Shown here piece by piece: positions 11,610 through 23,731 of a stretch of DNA of 45,588 nt. The first letter of the stretch is position 1; every line of letters starts with the position of its first letter. The position numbers and the translations under genes are program-made. Origin of the DNA: Pelargonium cotyledonis (taxonomy: Eukaryota; Streptophyta; Magnoliopsida; Geraniales; Geraniaceae). The stretch is from NCBI GenBank assembly GCA_036897625.1, contig JAYMTA010000075.1, positions 1-45,588 on the forward strand, given 5' to 3'. The notes below the pieces were generated by a model that was given only the letters and a program-made list of their open reading frames with translations, was not told where the DNA came from and made no database searches.

Positions 11610-11653
<44 letters not shown>

Positions 11654-12245
11654 TAGTTAAACAAGCTTCATTTTCTTCTCATCACAAGAGGTTGCTATTT
11701 GGGGATTAGTTTTGGAAGTTTTTTCTTTCTTTCCAAGATTTAGTTATTTGTATACTTTTATATGATTCATTGATCTCTATGTGGTGGAGCTTTTGCACTC
11801 ATCGGAGTAAATAGAGTAAGGGGTATTATAATTTCATGCTGACTTGTTTCTCTTTAGAGTAGAGAAGTATTGAACATTTCAGGTTTTGCTTGTGGATGAA
11901 TAGTCCTCCAGTTAGTGTTCTGTGTGTTATTGCAAAATCCTAAGTTCGTATCGTTAATCTACTTCTGTACATATAACAGCGAAATCACTTCTGAAGGGCG
12001 ACGGATAACAAAGCTTGACCAGATCCTACTGAATGGGAACAACATTGCTATTGTAAGTGATTCGTGCCTTGGATTTTCTATATAACATGGCTTTGTTCTT
12101 AAAAATAGCTTATACAATTCAGTGCTTAATATCCCCAAAATCGCATCCTCGGGGAAAATAATGGACGTGTTAATTGCATCATTACGCTAACTGTTAGGTT
12201 GCCATGCAGCTTGTACCTGGAGGTTCGCCTGATGATGCAGAATGA
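10204..12245 (+). CDS. LSM5: LSM5, U6 snRNA-associated Sm-like protein
   Basis: Four exons, 10204-10237, 10346-10469, 11980-12052 and 12210-12245, give 88 residues with phase kept throughout and GT-AG junctions. The protein starts [20 protein letters not shown]. The Sm1 motif is [19 protein letters not shown] with VNMVLEDV (about residues 21-49) and the Sm2 motif is [15 protein letters not shown] (about 68-82). It ends SPDDAE. The length equals that of other plant LSM5 proteins. LSM5 is one of the seven subunits shared by two ring complexes: LSM2-8 in the nucleus, which binds the U6 snRNA 3' end for splicing, and LSM1-7 in the cytoplasm, which promotes mRNA decapping and decay. Intron 2 is long (1.5 kb) and carries two repeats. 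The 3' UTR probably ends near 12450. LSM5 converges with the kinase gene downstream. Confidence 0.96.
10756..10866 (+). repeat. Tandem duplication in LSM5 intron 2
   Basis: The text AGGATTTTAGTTGCACTCCC at 10756 recurs as AGGATTTTGGTTGCACTCCC at 10821, each followed by GCTGCAAGC, TTTGT and GATAG. Spacing is 65 bp. It is a local direct duplication without coding meaning. Confidence 0.8.
11612..11650 (+). repeat. (CT)n microsatellite in LSM5 intron 2
   Basis: About 19 CT units in a row, in the 1.5-kb second intron. It is a candidate length-polymorphic marker. Confidence 0.9.
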
Positions 12246-13275
12246 AAGAGTATAGAGTTCATTGAGTCATATTTTAGCATTTCTCATTGATGTACTTGAA
12301 GACTAATTTGTATTATCGGTATTTTACTAGCATTGAAGCATCTAGGAAGCTTTTTTTCCAAACCCCGCAATCTTGAAATGTAATTTTGAATGTTAGGATG
12401 GTTCAGACTGTTCAGTGATTGTAATTTTGGAACATATTCAAATGTTGTTCACTCAATCTAGTTTGGTTGATCCTCCTTGCTCTTCCTTTCCCATTTCCTT
12501 GTGTGTTTATTTCTCTATTCGTCTCAAAATTAGCGCCTTGTATTCCTTTCTATAGGACTAAAAATCGAAGCGGAGAGAGCTCAGGTAAGACATTTTTCTG
12601 TGTATGTGATGCATGTGTTGTAACAAACTCGTAGTATTTTAACTAATTTATGACAACAATATTATTGATAAATTATGTAGCCGCTCCTATTTGCCTTTTA
12701 GTCGACTCCACACTTGACTTCTCCATGTAGACTTAGAGGGTGAGGGTGTTTGGTATCGTCTGACTTAGAGGGTGTTTGAATTGACACGACTATTAAATGT
12801 GTTAGCTTCTCCGACATGAATATTTACTAATTTTGTGTCATGTGTTACTTAAACTTAAAACAACATAACCAATAATGATACCAAAATACATAATATGGTA
12901 AAAATTTACATCCATGCGTTCATGAATAAAGAATATGTGAAGTATCACAATGAAACTTAGTAGGTGAATTGTGTAAGCACAAATATGCCAAGAAAAACAA
13001 TTTACTCTTTGTGCATATATATACACATAAACATCTCCCTCCAAAAAAGAAAAGGAACATCAAAAATAAACTTACCAGAGAAAGCTAAAGAATGTGGTCT
13101 GAAAAGATATATATTTACTAACAAAGGCGAGATTGATATTGAAAAACTAGAAACTATGTTTCTTGGAAGTCTATGCTCACATCGAGATATATATCAATCT
13201 TCACTCGAAGTGTGTACTTAGAGAATGAAATGGGTATATAGAGATATGTGTTGATTCACAGGGAAATGTCGGTCT
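12246..13275. other. Convergent intergenic region, LSM5 3' UTR and kinase 3' UTR
   Basis: From 12246 to about 12450 this is the likely LSM5 3' UTR. From about 13180 it is the likely 3' UTR of the minus-strand kinase. Between them I see AT-rich DNA with no gene. Confidence 0.5.
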
Positions 13276-16200
13276 TTATGAGCTTTGTTGAAGCGTTTTT
13301 GACATAGATCGCAACCTGTTAGCGATCTCAGTAAATGATGGCCGGCTTTCAGGGTCGGGTGACCAGCACTGTTCCATCAGCTTCCTCCATTCGGGATCAC
13401 AATCTTCTGGAACAGGAGGTCGGAGAGTGTTCTTTAAAATCCCACCTTCATCACAATTCATCAACACAAACAAAGAGCTAATCAAAGACGGATACAAAAG
13501 ATGCCACTGCACAGAAACAAAAGATGCCACTGCTCGAGGAAATTTCACATTGATAAAGATTTTTTATTTTTATGAGCCATTGATAAAAAAATCTACGAAA
13601 GCTAGTGGATTTGCATTTTTGTGGATATATATGAGCTAATTCTTTCACAACTGGTAGAAACTAGAAACCATCTTTAAGAATATTTACAACAATTCATCGA
13701 TTCTTCAACCCAATTTTCGGTATTTTTTTTTTTTTTAAGGTTTAGATATCTCAAACCTATGCAGCATGTAAAGAACTTGAATCTAGAATTCTCTCCAATA
13801 ATCTAAGCCGTCGATTTGCAGGGAAAGTAACATGCAATGAAGTAAATTCAATCCAAGTAAATCTATGTATCAATTGAGGTTGTTGATTCTGAACCTCTGA
13901 TGATAAACTGAACCGGGTAATTTAGTATGCATAAATTAAAGAGTAAAGTAAGGAAACATTCTTAGTATGATTATTTATAATGATTTTACAGTGAACTAAA
14001 ATGTATACACGTGTCATGATAGCCATGAATGAGTGATTCAATTGATGATTCTTAATCTTAACTATATTGGGTTAAAGAGCTTAAACTTACCAATAATAGC
14101 ACCACAATGCATACTTGCGTAAGGCTCCTGCCCCGTCAAGATCTCCCACATTGAAATGCCAAATGAGAAAACATCAACCTACCAAAACCAATGTTGTTAG
14201 ATTCTTGATGTGTTCCAAACCATCCTTCACGATGCTAGGACTTAAAAATTGGGTCAACCAACCTTCTCAGAAACCCGGTTGGTGCTTCCATTTAACAGTT
14301 CTGGTGCCATCCATGGAAGGGTTCCTCGGACACCACCAGATACTAAAGTATTGCGTTTAATTCTAGATAATCCAAAATCTCCAACCTTTAAGAACATATG
14401 CACAATATTCGTCATTAAAAACAAGTATACACAAGTAACAAATATGGATTGCAAATTTTTATTTGGGCTCTAACAGCCTTTGGTATTAGACAAAAGAGCA
14501 TAGAAAGTATAATGCTATCATGAAGAGCATATACACCTTGCATATGGGTCTTTGTGGATCCCTCAGATTAACGAGTAAGTTGTCACATTTCAGATCAAAA
14601 TGGACAATATTTTTCGCATGCAAATACTCCATTCCAAAAGCCGCATCCATGGCAATTATGAGCTTTTTACGCCAATCAAGTGATCTGCATGCATACTCCC
14701 AGATGAAACTAATGAACCAAATGGAAGCAAATTCATGATAAGAAATTGGGATTTACTTACCTATCCTTATTAAGCAAAACATTCCTAAGTGACCCATTCA
14801 CCATAAATTCAGTAACAGTTGCCAAGGTCCCTCCAGTTCCATCGGGTACTATTCCATAAAATGCGACCACATTTGGATGATGAAGATTCGAGAGAATCTG
14901 TGCCTCCCTCCAGAAGTCTTTTGTCTGGTACAGCCAAAAGAATCATCAATTTCATATTCTGGTTTCAAAATTATCTAGATTTGAATGATAGATACCATTT
15001 CAAATTTGTAAAGAAAATTTCAATATTAGCTTGCATGTGTCCGTACCATTAAGAAAGGGAGGCCCTGAGTTACTGTCTAAGAGTTGGACTCTCTGAGATA
15101 CCGACTTACCCTCGTACATTACCTAGTAAAATACTTGTTAAGGCTCTGATACCATGTTAAATTTAATTAATTGGCCACATATAATCGTTTGGGCTTCCAC
15201 ATTACTAAAAGGCCAACCTTGTTACTAAATGGGTTGTGCATGTGGCCGTACCATTTTCACTTTATATTTTTCCATTGTGGGACAACTTAACACTGCCTAA
15301 ACCTCCTAAAACTCTTACTTTTATCTAATCAATTTCAATGTTCCTTTTTTCATTCTTCACACTGGATTTATATTTAAAATATGTTTTTTTTTTTCTGAAA
15401 AAAAAAAAGAAGAAGAAAAAAAGACCAAGTTAAGAACTGGTAGAAGAACTAATTTGACTTGAAAGTCAAATGATCCTTCTCTATAATGTAACCAATGTAC
15501 TAGAATCAGTGCCTCAACCCACAAAAAAGATTCAGAGTCATGCAAAGAAAGTATCATAATCAAGTTGTTTCTGGGAATGGCACTATGAAGAAAATTTTGG
15601 ACTCACCAACCGATCCTGCTCTGATGATCTTCCAGAGAAGCAGCTTTTTTTTATTCTCTTTATAGCCACATCAGTCCCTCTCCATTTTCCATGAAATACA
15701 GTTCCATATGTACCAGATCCTAGCTCTCGTAGTTCTTCAAGATCAGCATTCTTTATGATCTGTATGTCAACATCTGAAAATTTTAGTGGGGCACACTAAT
15801 TCTGAAAAAAAAGAAAAAAGGAAACAGTGCAAGGAATCTGAAAGAAGCACTGCATTTCAATTATTTTTATCACAGCCAACAAATACCTAATGCAATTCAG
15901 TAGATTATGAGTTAACTTAGTGAGGGCACATTTTTGGGTTGAAGGGGGCTTGAATTGAGAATAAATAATGAAAAATACTAGTTGAGTTTAAGAATCATAC
16001 ATAGCTAGGTGAAATGTGGGTGTATGTACCATTTACTGATTTACATATAAGGGGTCTGTCAGTCTGTGTGTTCATACAATTAATCGTGTTCACTATGAAT
16101 TCGGCCTAATATAATCAACAGAAACGGGATGCTCATCCAACCCAAAGAAATTGGGACTCATTGTATGCATATGGACAAGTTGCCCACTTGGCACACAAAG

Positions 16201-19200
16201 GTACAGCGATGCATTGCAGTGAAAGCTATCTATGGAGAAAAATAAAGCATAAAAGGGATGCCTTTTTAAGGCGTTAATGTTAAGCATAAGACACTATCTG
16301 CAAAGTCTAAAACCATCATCAATCTACTTGGATTTTAAACTTAAAATAGTTATGGATGGTCAGTCCCGTACAAATCCCTACTATATATTAATAAAGCCCA
16401 GTTACACACACTCCAAACAAGAAAGATAAAGATCAAATGAGTGTGTCATTCTCAAGCATATAATAAAAAAAACTGTCCCAAGAGCAGTTGTTACGTTACT
16501 TTTACCATATCCTCTAAGTCCTCAATTGGCAACCAGCCCCTTCTTATTTTGTGGGTGAGATGGTATTAACCACATGATTCACTGGCAGTGCATCTTTGTA
16601 ATGTAGTCTTTAGAAATAGATGAAACTTGGATGATAGGATTGACACAAAATTTATGACTTCGCATGAATTACAAAATTTAAGCTCTACAGTTACACTTGA
16701 AGTATGTCATTATGGATTAGACTAGTGTCAGCTAGCAAAAACATTTTCTGTCTAACTTCATATCCTTATATTTTCACATTCCTCCAACTAGAGGCAACAG
16801 GATGTATACATCCTTCTGATTATCTTAAAATAAAAGGTAGGTATGTTATAAGGCATGGAATTACTACTTTTTAAGGTACTATAGAATAGATACAGCAAAA
16901 ATATAATTTCACTACTGTACCTTTGGACATTTTAAATAACATAATCTATTGAACCAGATAATAAATTTCAACAGTAAGTGCCAACCACTATGACATATAG
17001 TGCGCTTTATACTAACAAATGAAACTTAATCTAGCATTACACTGAACTTCGCAGTATACATTAGCAGAGATGAATAATTCAGTTTAGCAAGAGTTTAAAG
17101 CATGAAAATACCATGCAACCAAAACATGTTAAGCAAAAGAAAAAACTTACTGAAACTGGACATGAATGTTTAATATAGTAGAAAAAACCTGCAAGCCATA
17201 GATGCTGGCTTCCATTTCGGCTAGCATTGCATCAGTAATAATTCCATTGTCCTCATCATTTGCTTTAGCATCCTAGACAAAAGTAAGAAATAATTCAAAT
17301 ATACAATAGATGCTATATGATACAAACTCAAATAAAAGGTTAAAATAGCCATACCTCAGAGTCAATCTCTGGAAAGATGCTCTCTACCTCTGTTGCTGTA
17401 GGGGATATAATCTCATTGCTACTCTCATCCACAATATATGGGAGCACCGGTGATGAGGATTGAATACTGGACGGCACTCTATTGGTCACATCTTCCAGAA
17501 TAAACCCTGAATCCAGCTGCTGTAGAACACTATTCTTGATTTGAGGTTTCATTTGTGCAAACAAAATATTTTCTCCAGCTGACCCTCCAAAGCCCAACTT
17601 CTCGATTGGTTGATCAGGATAGTTCGTGAAATCTTCATCAAGCAGAGAAACTTCTCCTTTGAAGGTTGGGTCTTTGGCTGGATTCTGCATCTTGGTATGA
17701 AGATCATCCTTGAGCAAACACGAGGTTGGAACACTTGACATAAAATCAGCTAGAGGATCTTCATCACAAGGGTCAGGTGCGGTACTAGGAAACATAATGT
17801 CACCATTCCTGGTACATGGACCATTGCTTTCTTGGTCAACATGCATCATCTCGGTTAAGGCGCAATGCTGGTAATTGGCAATTCTTTGACCAATGGTACA
17901 AAGATCTGATGAAGCTTTTTCAGGTTGGTAATCTGGGGTGTTCTTCATCAAGGTATGTGAGGGAGGCCTTGAATCAACAGACACTTGAAACTCTACTCTA
18001 GAAGCATCAGCACCGAAAGTAGAGATGGCATTTGGCAAATTGGTCTTACATTCCATGTTACTAGCAAATGATATCTGATCACTGTGATTTCCAGCTTGCT
18101 GCAACATTGCATCTTCTTCTTTGACCCTGCTCGCCACTTTTAGAACAGAAGTATGTTCCTCACAGTGGTTTGGTATTACAGAATTAGATTTATTTGTATC
18201 ATTGTTAACTATCCGGTATCTGTCGTCGAATTCACTAGCACCTTGATGGATAGCGCCAGTTCTATAGGATGGTTCCAGATACGGAGTAAAATTCAGTAAA
18301 TCAAATCCTCTTTCTGGTGCAGCAGTTCCATTATCCAGAAAGTCATTTTTCACTGGGTAACTAGCAAAATCAACTATTTCATGAAATGGCCCTGGCTTTT
18401 CTGGCAAGGCACCTGAAACTGGAAGTGAAGATAACTGTTTCACAAAATTCAAGGGGGACAAAGGGCTCATTCCTTCATGTGAACAATAAACAGATCCGCC
18501 TGCCCGCTCCTGCAACTTTGGATCAGAAAATGCATGTGGTATCCCAAATTGAGAACCAAGAGAATCCTTATATCCTGACAATAGACCCAGTGGATCTTCT
18601 GTTTGTGTGAGAGGTTTCTCAGAATGAAATCCGCTTTCCTTAAGCATAGGCATCTCACATGAGAAACCGCCAAAATAACTATTATTTGGATCGAAAACTT
18701 GAGGAACCACAAATTCACAGCTGAGGTTTGGGATGTGGGAAGGCACTGTACGGAACTGGTCCACCTGGCTGCTATCAACTTGCTTGTTAATATACTGATG
18801 ATTCATCGTGTGTGCTGCCTCCATTGAAAGGTGATTTAAACCAACAATTTCAAAATCATAATTTTCAGATGGCAGTTGAGCAGAAAAGAAACCACTGCTG
18901 CTCTCATGACTGCCCTGTCGTACGTTATTACCTTGCATCTGTACGTGAACACTGTTAAGCGCAATTTGAGAATTGGTAGACCTGGATTTATTTTGAGATT
19001 CATTTAAGAACTGCGTAGGATCAATGACATTTAGGCCACCCTTAATTTCTAAAGGATGTAGAGAAGTTGAAGGACAGCTGTGGAAGCTTGGATTATTATC
19101 CAAATCAGCTTGTGATTCATTTCTAGCAAAAGACTGCCCAACAGTGTTTTCCTGTGGAGTATGATCAACTATGCCATTCACCGCAACAACATATTGATAA

Positions 19201-20096
19201 TCAGGACTACTCTGAGGAACAGTGCTGCTCTCCAAGGAAGGCGTGCTTTCAGATTCCACTAGAGGAATTAAAAAGATCCGGAGTCTTTGAGAACCCTCTG
19301 GCCGCTCAACCCCGTGATATTCATCTACCATATTCTGAAAATCCTCATTAGAAGCCACAGATATCAGGGCATCAAGATCCTCATCTGGAAGCTGGTACTT
19401 GATTGAGTGAGGTTGATTACATATTCTTGACATCTTCTGCACAAACTCTTCCCAAGAAATATTCTTGTGGATGGAGATAATGCGTGTCTCTCCACCAACA
19501 TATCTGAGCTTACCATCACTAGGCCTGGCCAAGATTTTTCCACCGAAGCTGCATAGGACCTTCATCTTTCCACTTTGAGAGCCACTAGAAACTACTGAAC
19601 CATTCATGCTGTCAGGTACACGAATAGTTGGAGCAGATGCTCGCCAATCGGACTGATCACCATTTGATTCGCCATATGGCTTTCCTGACCCTTGTTCAGA
19701 ATCACCATCTTCCTTATAGGATCTACTTATACCATTCTCCATCTCTTTGACAGATCCATTTACAGAAACACACTCAGAAGCATCTGAATCAATTCTTTTC
19801 AACCCAAGAAGTATGGTCAAGTCCTCGTACTCTGGCTTCCTTCCATGATTCTGCAACACTTGAGGAACAATAGGAACTTTTCTTGCAGCAAAACGTTCGT
19901 GAACGAAATTCATAGAAAACTCCTCACCTGTCTGTACAGAGATGTTCTTTTCAAGTACACTCCCTAATGACAACCCTTCTTTAAGAACAGAAGCTGGCTC
20001 TTGCCGGATCCATAGACCTGATGAGACAGGCACCTCACTGGTCACCGCATCCATTGAACTCCCAGGTCTATTTGACATCAAGCTAGTCATCTTCAT
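13276..20096 (-). CDS. Raf-like MAPKKK with PB1 domain (plant B4-type), 1223 aa
   Basis: Eight exons on the minus strand: 20096-17355, 17272-17189, 15759-15607, 14924-14761, 14684-14537, 14385-14263, 14178-14091 and 13445-13276. All junctions are GT-AG and in phase. The PB1 domain spans about residues 178-278 ([15 protein letters not shown] at its start, [15 protein letters not shown] later) and usually mediates dimer or partner binding. A long Ser/Asn-rich linker follows. The kinase domain spans about 950-1215: glycine loop GSGTYG at 956, lysine K976 in DVAIKRIKK, catalytic HFDLKCDN with D1078, DFG at 1100-1102, GTLPWMAPE and [15 protein letters not shown] in place of HRD is usual in this plant group. 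Relatives phosphorylate SnRK2 kinases in osmotic-stress signalling; that role here is by family only. The start at 20096 is the first Met after a likely splice acceptor; Met 20090 is an alternative. Confidence 0.93.
13495..13534. repeat. Short tandem duplication in the last kinase intron
   Basis: ACAAAAGATGCCACTGC occurs twice with 23-bp spacing. It is a simple local duplication within the intron before the last kinase exon. Confidence 0.7.
15028..15292 (-). mobile_element. TRIM-like LTR element fragment in a kinase intron
   Basis: Read on the minus strand, an LTR-like segment at 15292-15155 (138 bp) starts TGTTAAGTTGTCCCACAATG and ends TTTAACA. It is followed at once by TGGTATCAGAGCC (15154-15142), the standard plant primer-binding site complementary to initiator Met-tRNA. 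About 90 bp further on, GGTACGGACACATGCA (about 15032-15048) echoes GGTACGGCCACATGCA inside the LTR, so a truncated second LTR is likely. No coding capacity. It lies in the kinase intron between 14924 and 15607. Confidence 0.7.
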
Positions 20097-20950
20097 ATCT
20101 TTGTGCCACAAATGTAGAATTATCAACCATCTTTTCAAACATAGCCACAATTAAGGATCAAAACAGCCCCCAACAGACTACAACACTTGAAATTCAAACA
20201 AGCAGCTCAGTGTAACAGATAAGAATCAGAGTTCAGACTTCAGAACTGTTTGGCAAAGTGCAACTTACAATTCCTACTTCTCTGACTATTAAATGTGGAT
20301 CAGGTACTTTTGAGGAACTCAACTGTGAAATCCCAAGCAAATCCAACGATTTATACAAAAAAAACTAAACAATTCCCATAATGCTAAGTTCAAATCTATA
20401 CCATGAACACACAGAACAAAAAACTACTGAAAACGCACGAAGACCTGTCCCCAGAACCAGCAAACTGAAGCCTTAACCAAACAATTACTCGCCTAGCCAT
20501 ATTCAGCAAAATCCACAATAGTATCACAGCAGATCCAGAAGCATAATTACCGGAAAACGATGATCTCATCCAATCTGACACTCCCCAATCTCTTTCACCA
20601 CTAACACAACCTAAACAATATCAAAAAACAAAACAAAATTGACAAGAATTACGACCAGGTAACGATCAAAACCGAAATGAAAGCCGATCAAAAGAACAAC
20701 GATGATCGCGGAACAATTTACCTGTAGAGAGCTACTTCACATTGCGAGCTCACCTAGGTCTGCGCTTTGACTCTGTTCTTCTCCTTTTGCTTCTGACCTG
20801 GCGAGCTATCGTTGTTGTGCAAAGAAAATTGGAGTTGACAGTGTGAAATGGGGGAGGAATTAGGGTTTTTAGGCGGCGATGGCCTGAGAATCGGTGGCGG
20901 AGAGCGGTGGAGAGTCGTGGCTTGCGGTGGCGGGTTTAAATTTCGGTCGT
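20097..20950 (-). promoter_or_regulatory. 5' leader with intron, Raf-like kinase
   Basis: On the minus strand a donor CTCTACAG|GTAAAT lies at 20722/20721, and an acceptor-like AG sits a few bases before the proposed start at 20096. This gives a 5' UTR intron of about 620 bp and a first untranslated exon from about 20722 to 20950. A telo-box (AAACCCTAA on the minus strand, 20860-20868) lies in the leader, a motif common near plant housekeeping and growth-related transcription starts. Confidence 0.5.
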
Positions 20951-23731
20951 CGGAGAGCTACACTGCCGAGAATTAACCGGTATTGACTCACCAAAATTGC
21001 CTTTGTATCTGCCGCTTCCTTTTATACGCTCAATTTTTAATGGAGTACTTTATTTATTTAATTTATTCATATTTTTGTTTTTACTCACTCCTACGTGTAG
21101 TTGCGCTTTCATTTTTTTTAAACAAATGTATCTTTGGTTTTGAAATGTGTTGGATGATTTTTGGTTTATCCACTAATTATGGTGTGTTTAGTCCAAATTT
21201 TGATTTTGAATCTCTAAATTATTATGTTATATAAATTTGTATTTAGCCGAATGACATGTGCTTCACAATGGATTGAATTCAACTTTTTGTAATTTTGCGG
21301 TGACACGATTTCATAATGATATATCGTTAATACAAATTTTGTGTTTGGAATAAAAAAACATGTGTATATCTTGATTTTTGCGTCTGAATTGAGGTTAAAG
21401 AGTATTTGTATTCATTTTAACGATGTGTCGTTGCGATATAATTGAGTGAGATGAGCTCGTACAACACAATGAGTTATCACACGTCGTTGTGATTGTTTAA
21501 GGTCGGCTTGGGCCAAGTGTTTAATATCACTTTGAATTCTCTTTGAGGTCTCGAGTTCGATTCTTCTTATCAACAATATGGGGTGGGGTTTAGGGGGAAG
21601 CTCCTTTTGGTGAGTAAGAAACATTATTAATTCAAGTATGATGTCCTGTCGCTAATAAAAAGAAATGAGCGTTGTGGTTACATCTCAAACATGTTGCATA
21701 TCGACAAATCGTAAGTTACCAAATAAGCATAACGTGAAAATGATCTATAAATTGTTATAAATATACATTGTGCGTGATATCGTTGGAAGTGTGAAAGAGA
21801 TCTATAAATTGTAATCACACAAAAAAAAAGTGCATTACATATGATCTCATGTTTTTTTTTTAAATAACATACTTAAAATCCATAATAAACCTTTAAGTCT
21901 TAGGGTGTACAATTAAAAAGTAAAATAAAAATAATCTAAAAGTCTTCAAATATTAATATATATTTTTTTTGAAATGCAAAATATTAATATTAAAAATTAA
22001 AAGTTAATTGAAATTCTATGCATCTTGGATTTTGAATCTATTGTTTGGTCCACTCCTATAATTTCAAGTTGCTCCAAATGATTATAGGCCATACATGTGA
22101 AAGACCCATACAATTATGTTGGCCATATATATTTTATTTTCTAAATTCATGTTCATATATTCCAAATTATTTAATGGGTCCAAATGTTAAAAACATGTAT
22201 TGGGCTTGATGAGTTGGGCTTCTAGAAAAAGAAATTATTTTCATGTTTGTTTATTTTAAAACTGTCACTTGGGCCTAAGCCCAAATGAATACATTAACCA
22301 TAAACACATTTGAGTTGTTGTTGTTGTTTTTTTTTAATGAATAAACGCATTGAGTTAATTAGATAGTTAGTTATATAGTTGGTTTATTTGTCTTTATTTT
22401 TTTTTATTAACATCAAGTGCAAAATATAATAGATAGGATAGTGATGTTATAATTTACTAATTGTAGCGTACTACCTCTTGATAGTTTCTATTTGAATTTA
22501 AATGAGTGTCACGTTCAGGTGACTAGCATTTGTTCTCTTTCTCTGATTCGACTGTTAACATGAGACTCAATTAGACATACAAAATTTAAAATGTAAGAGT
22601 ATCTCATTGGTCTACCTTATAAAAAACTTGCTTGATGCTCCAGTTGGGCAAGGAGTGGTATTCGAGTGTTGATCTGGCCTCTCTCGTCTAACGAAGTATG
22701 ACTTATAAGAACTCTAACACAAGACTCAAGTAAGACGCAAAAAAAAAAAAATGGTTTCAAATGCATTGGTAAAAGATCATAGTAACTGTGATGCAATAAC
22801 CTTAAGAAAGCCAATCCACGAGCATCTTCCCGGACTATCTCCCTTACCTCAACAAGCTCATATCAATATGGACCTTAAGCATAACCAACCGACCAATTCC
22901 CAAATTTTGTTACGTTGTCTGTCACCCTTTTGTCTTTACGATATTCATGAGCAATGCACACTTACCAATTCCGACTAAGCTACACATGGATGTCTTCAAT
23001 CATACTCTTCGCCACCCAAAATTCTAAAATGGCTTTACAAATCTAACAATTTCACATATTAGAACAAATCTTAACTATTCAATCTTGATAGAAATTCATT
23101 TTTCTATTCAAATGAAACCTTTTTTTTTTCTATATTTCACAAAAAATTATCAAGTTTCGGTCCTTTCTATTAACATAATTTGTCTGCCCATATTCAAAAG
23201 AATGGTCAATCCTTCAACATGAATAAATATTTAATTTATCATCCCAAAAATAAAAAAATTATTCTTAGGAAAAATTATATTTTACTCAAACGACGTAGTT
23301 TTGGGAAGTCTAGTCAAGTTATGTGGGACCCATTTGACTCCAACGACACAATTTCAGGCCGCCTCCGACAGGTCGCGGATCGAGCAAATTAACGGAACAT
23401 TTCTAGCCCCCGACAGACCGAAATGACCAAAAAACCCCTCAAAGGAAACGGACAGTTGAGGGTATTCGCGTACGTGTCAACTTTAACGCCACCTCAGCGA
23501 CCCTATACATCCACTCCTTCGAACGTGCCTTCCTTTTCTCTCGTTCTATCTTCCCGGAAAAGTTTTCTCAGATTCTCTCAACTTTCCCCGGTATCCAAAC
23601 ACGCTAACCTCCACACCACACCACACCAACATCTCTCGCCTTCGCCTACGCCTACGAGGTCCTCGCAGATCTGGATCAAAGACTGCGGCGCTGCACTGTG
23701 CTAGAGCTCGCCGGAATCGGTGTCTGTTCCG
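20951..23731. other. Divergent intergenic region between kinase and UGT80A
   Basis: About 2.7 kb with no gene I can support. It contains the SINE at 21503, A/T tracts, and a few TGGGCC/GGCCCA-type motifs near 22200-22280. From about 23280 the GC content rises and short C-rich runs appear (for example CCACACCACACCACACC at about 23611-23627), which marks the likely UGT80A promoter and 5' UTR. Confidence 0.45.
21503..21665 (+). mobile_element. tRNA-derived SINE, family C copy 1
   Basis: An A-box-like GGCTTGGGCCAAGTG (from about 21503) and a B-box-like TCGAGTTCGATTC (about 21550) are placed as in a pol III promoter. They are followed by a GGGGTGGGGTTTAGGGGGAAG segment, ATTCAAGTATGATGTCCTGTC and an A-rich end. 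The same order of blocks occurs at 44901-45072. Confidence 0.6.

Noticed and set aside
12838..13221. Open frames between LSM5 and the kinase gene
   Set aside because: AT-rich chance frames with no domain; they lie in the convergent 3' region.
18386..18610. Open frames antisense to the kinase exon
   Set aside because: The kinase frame on the minus strand is clearly the coding one, with PB1 and kinase domains joined by consistent splicing.
22751..22978. 75-codon plus-strand open frame upstream of UGT80A
   Set aside because: No recognisable domain, biased composition and no promoter-like context; probably chance.
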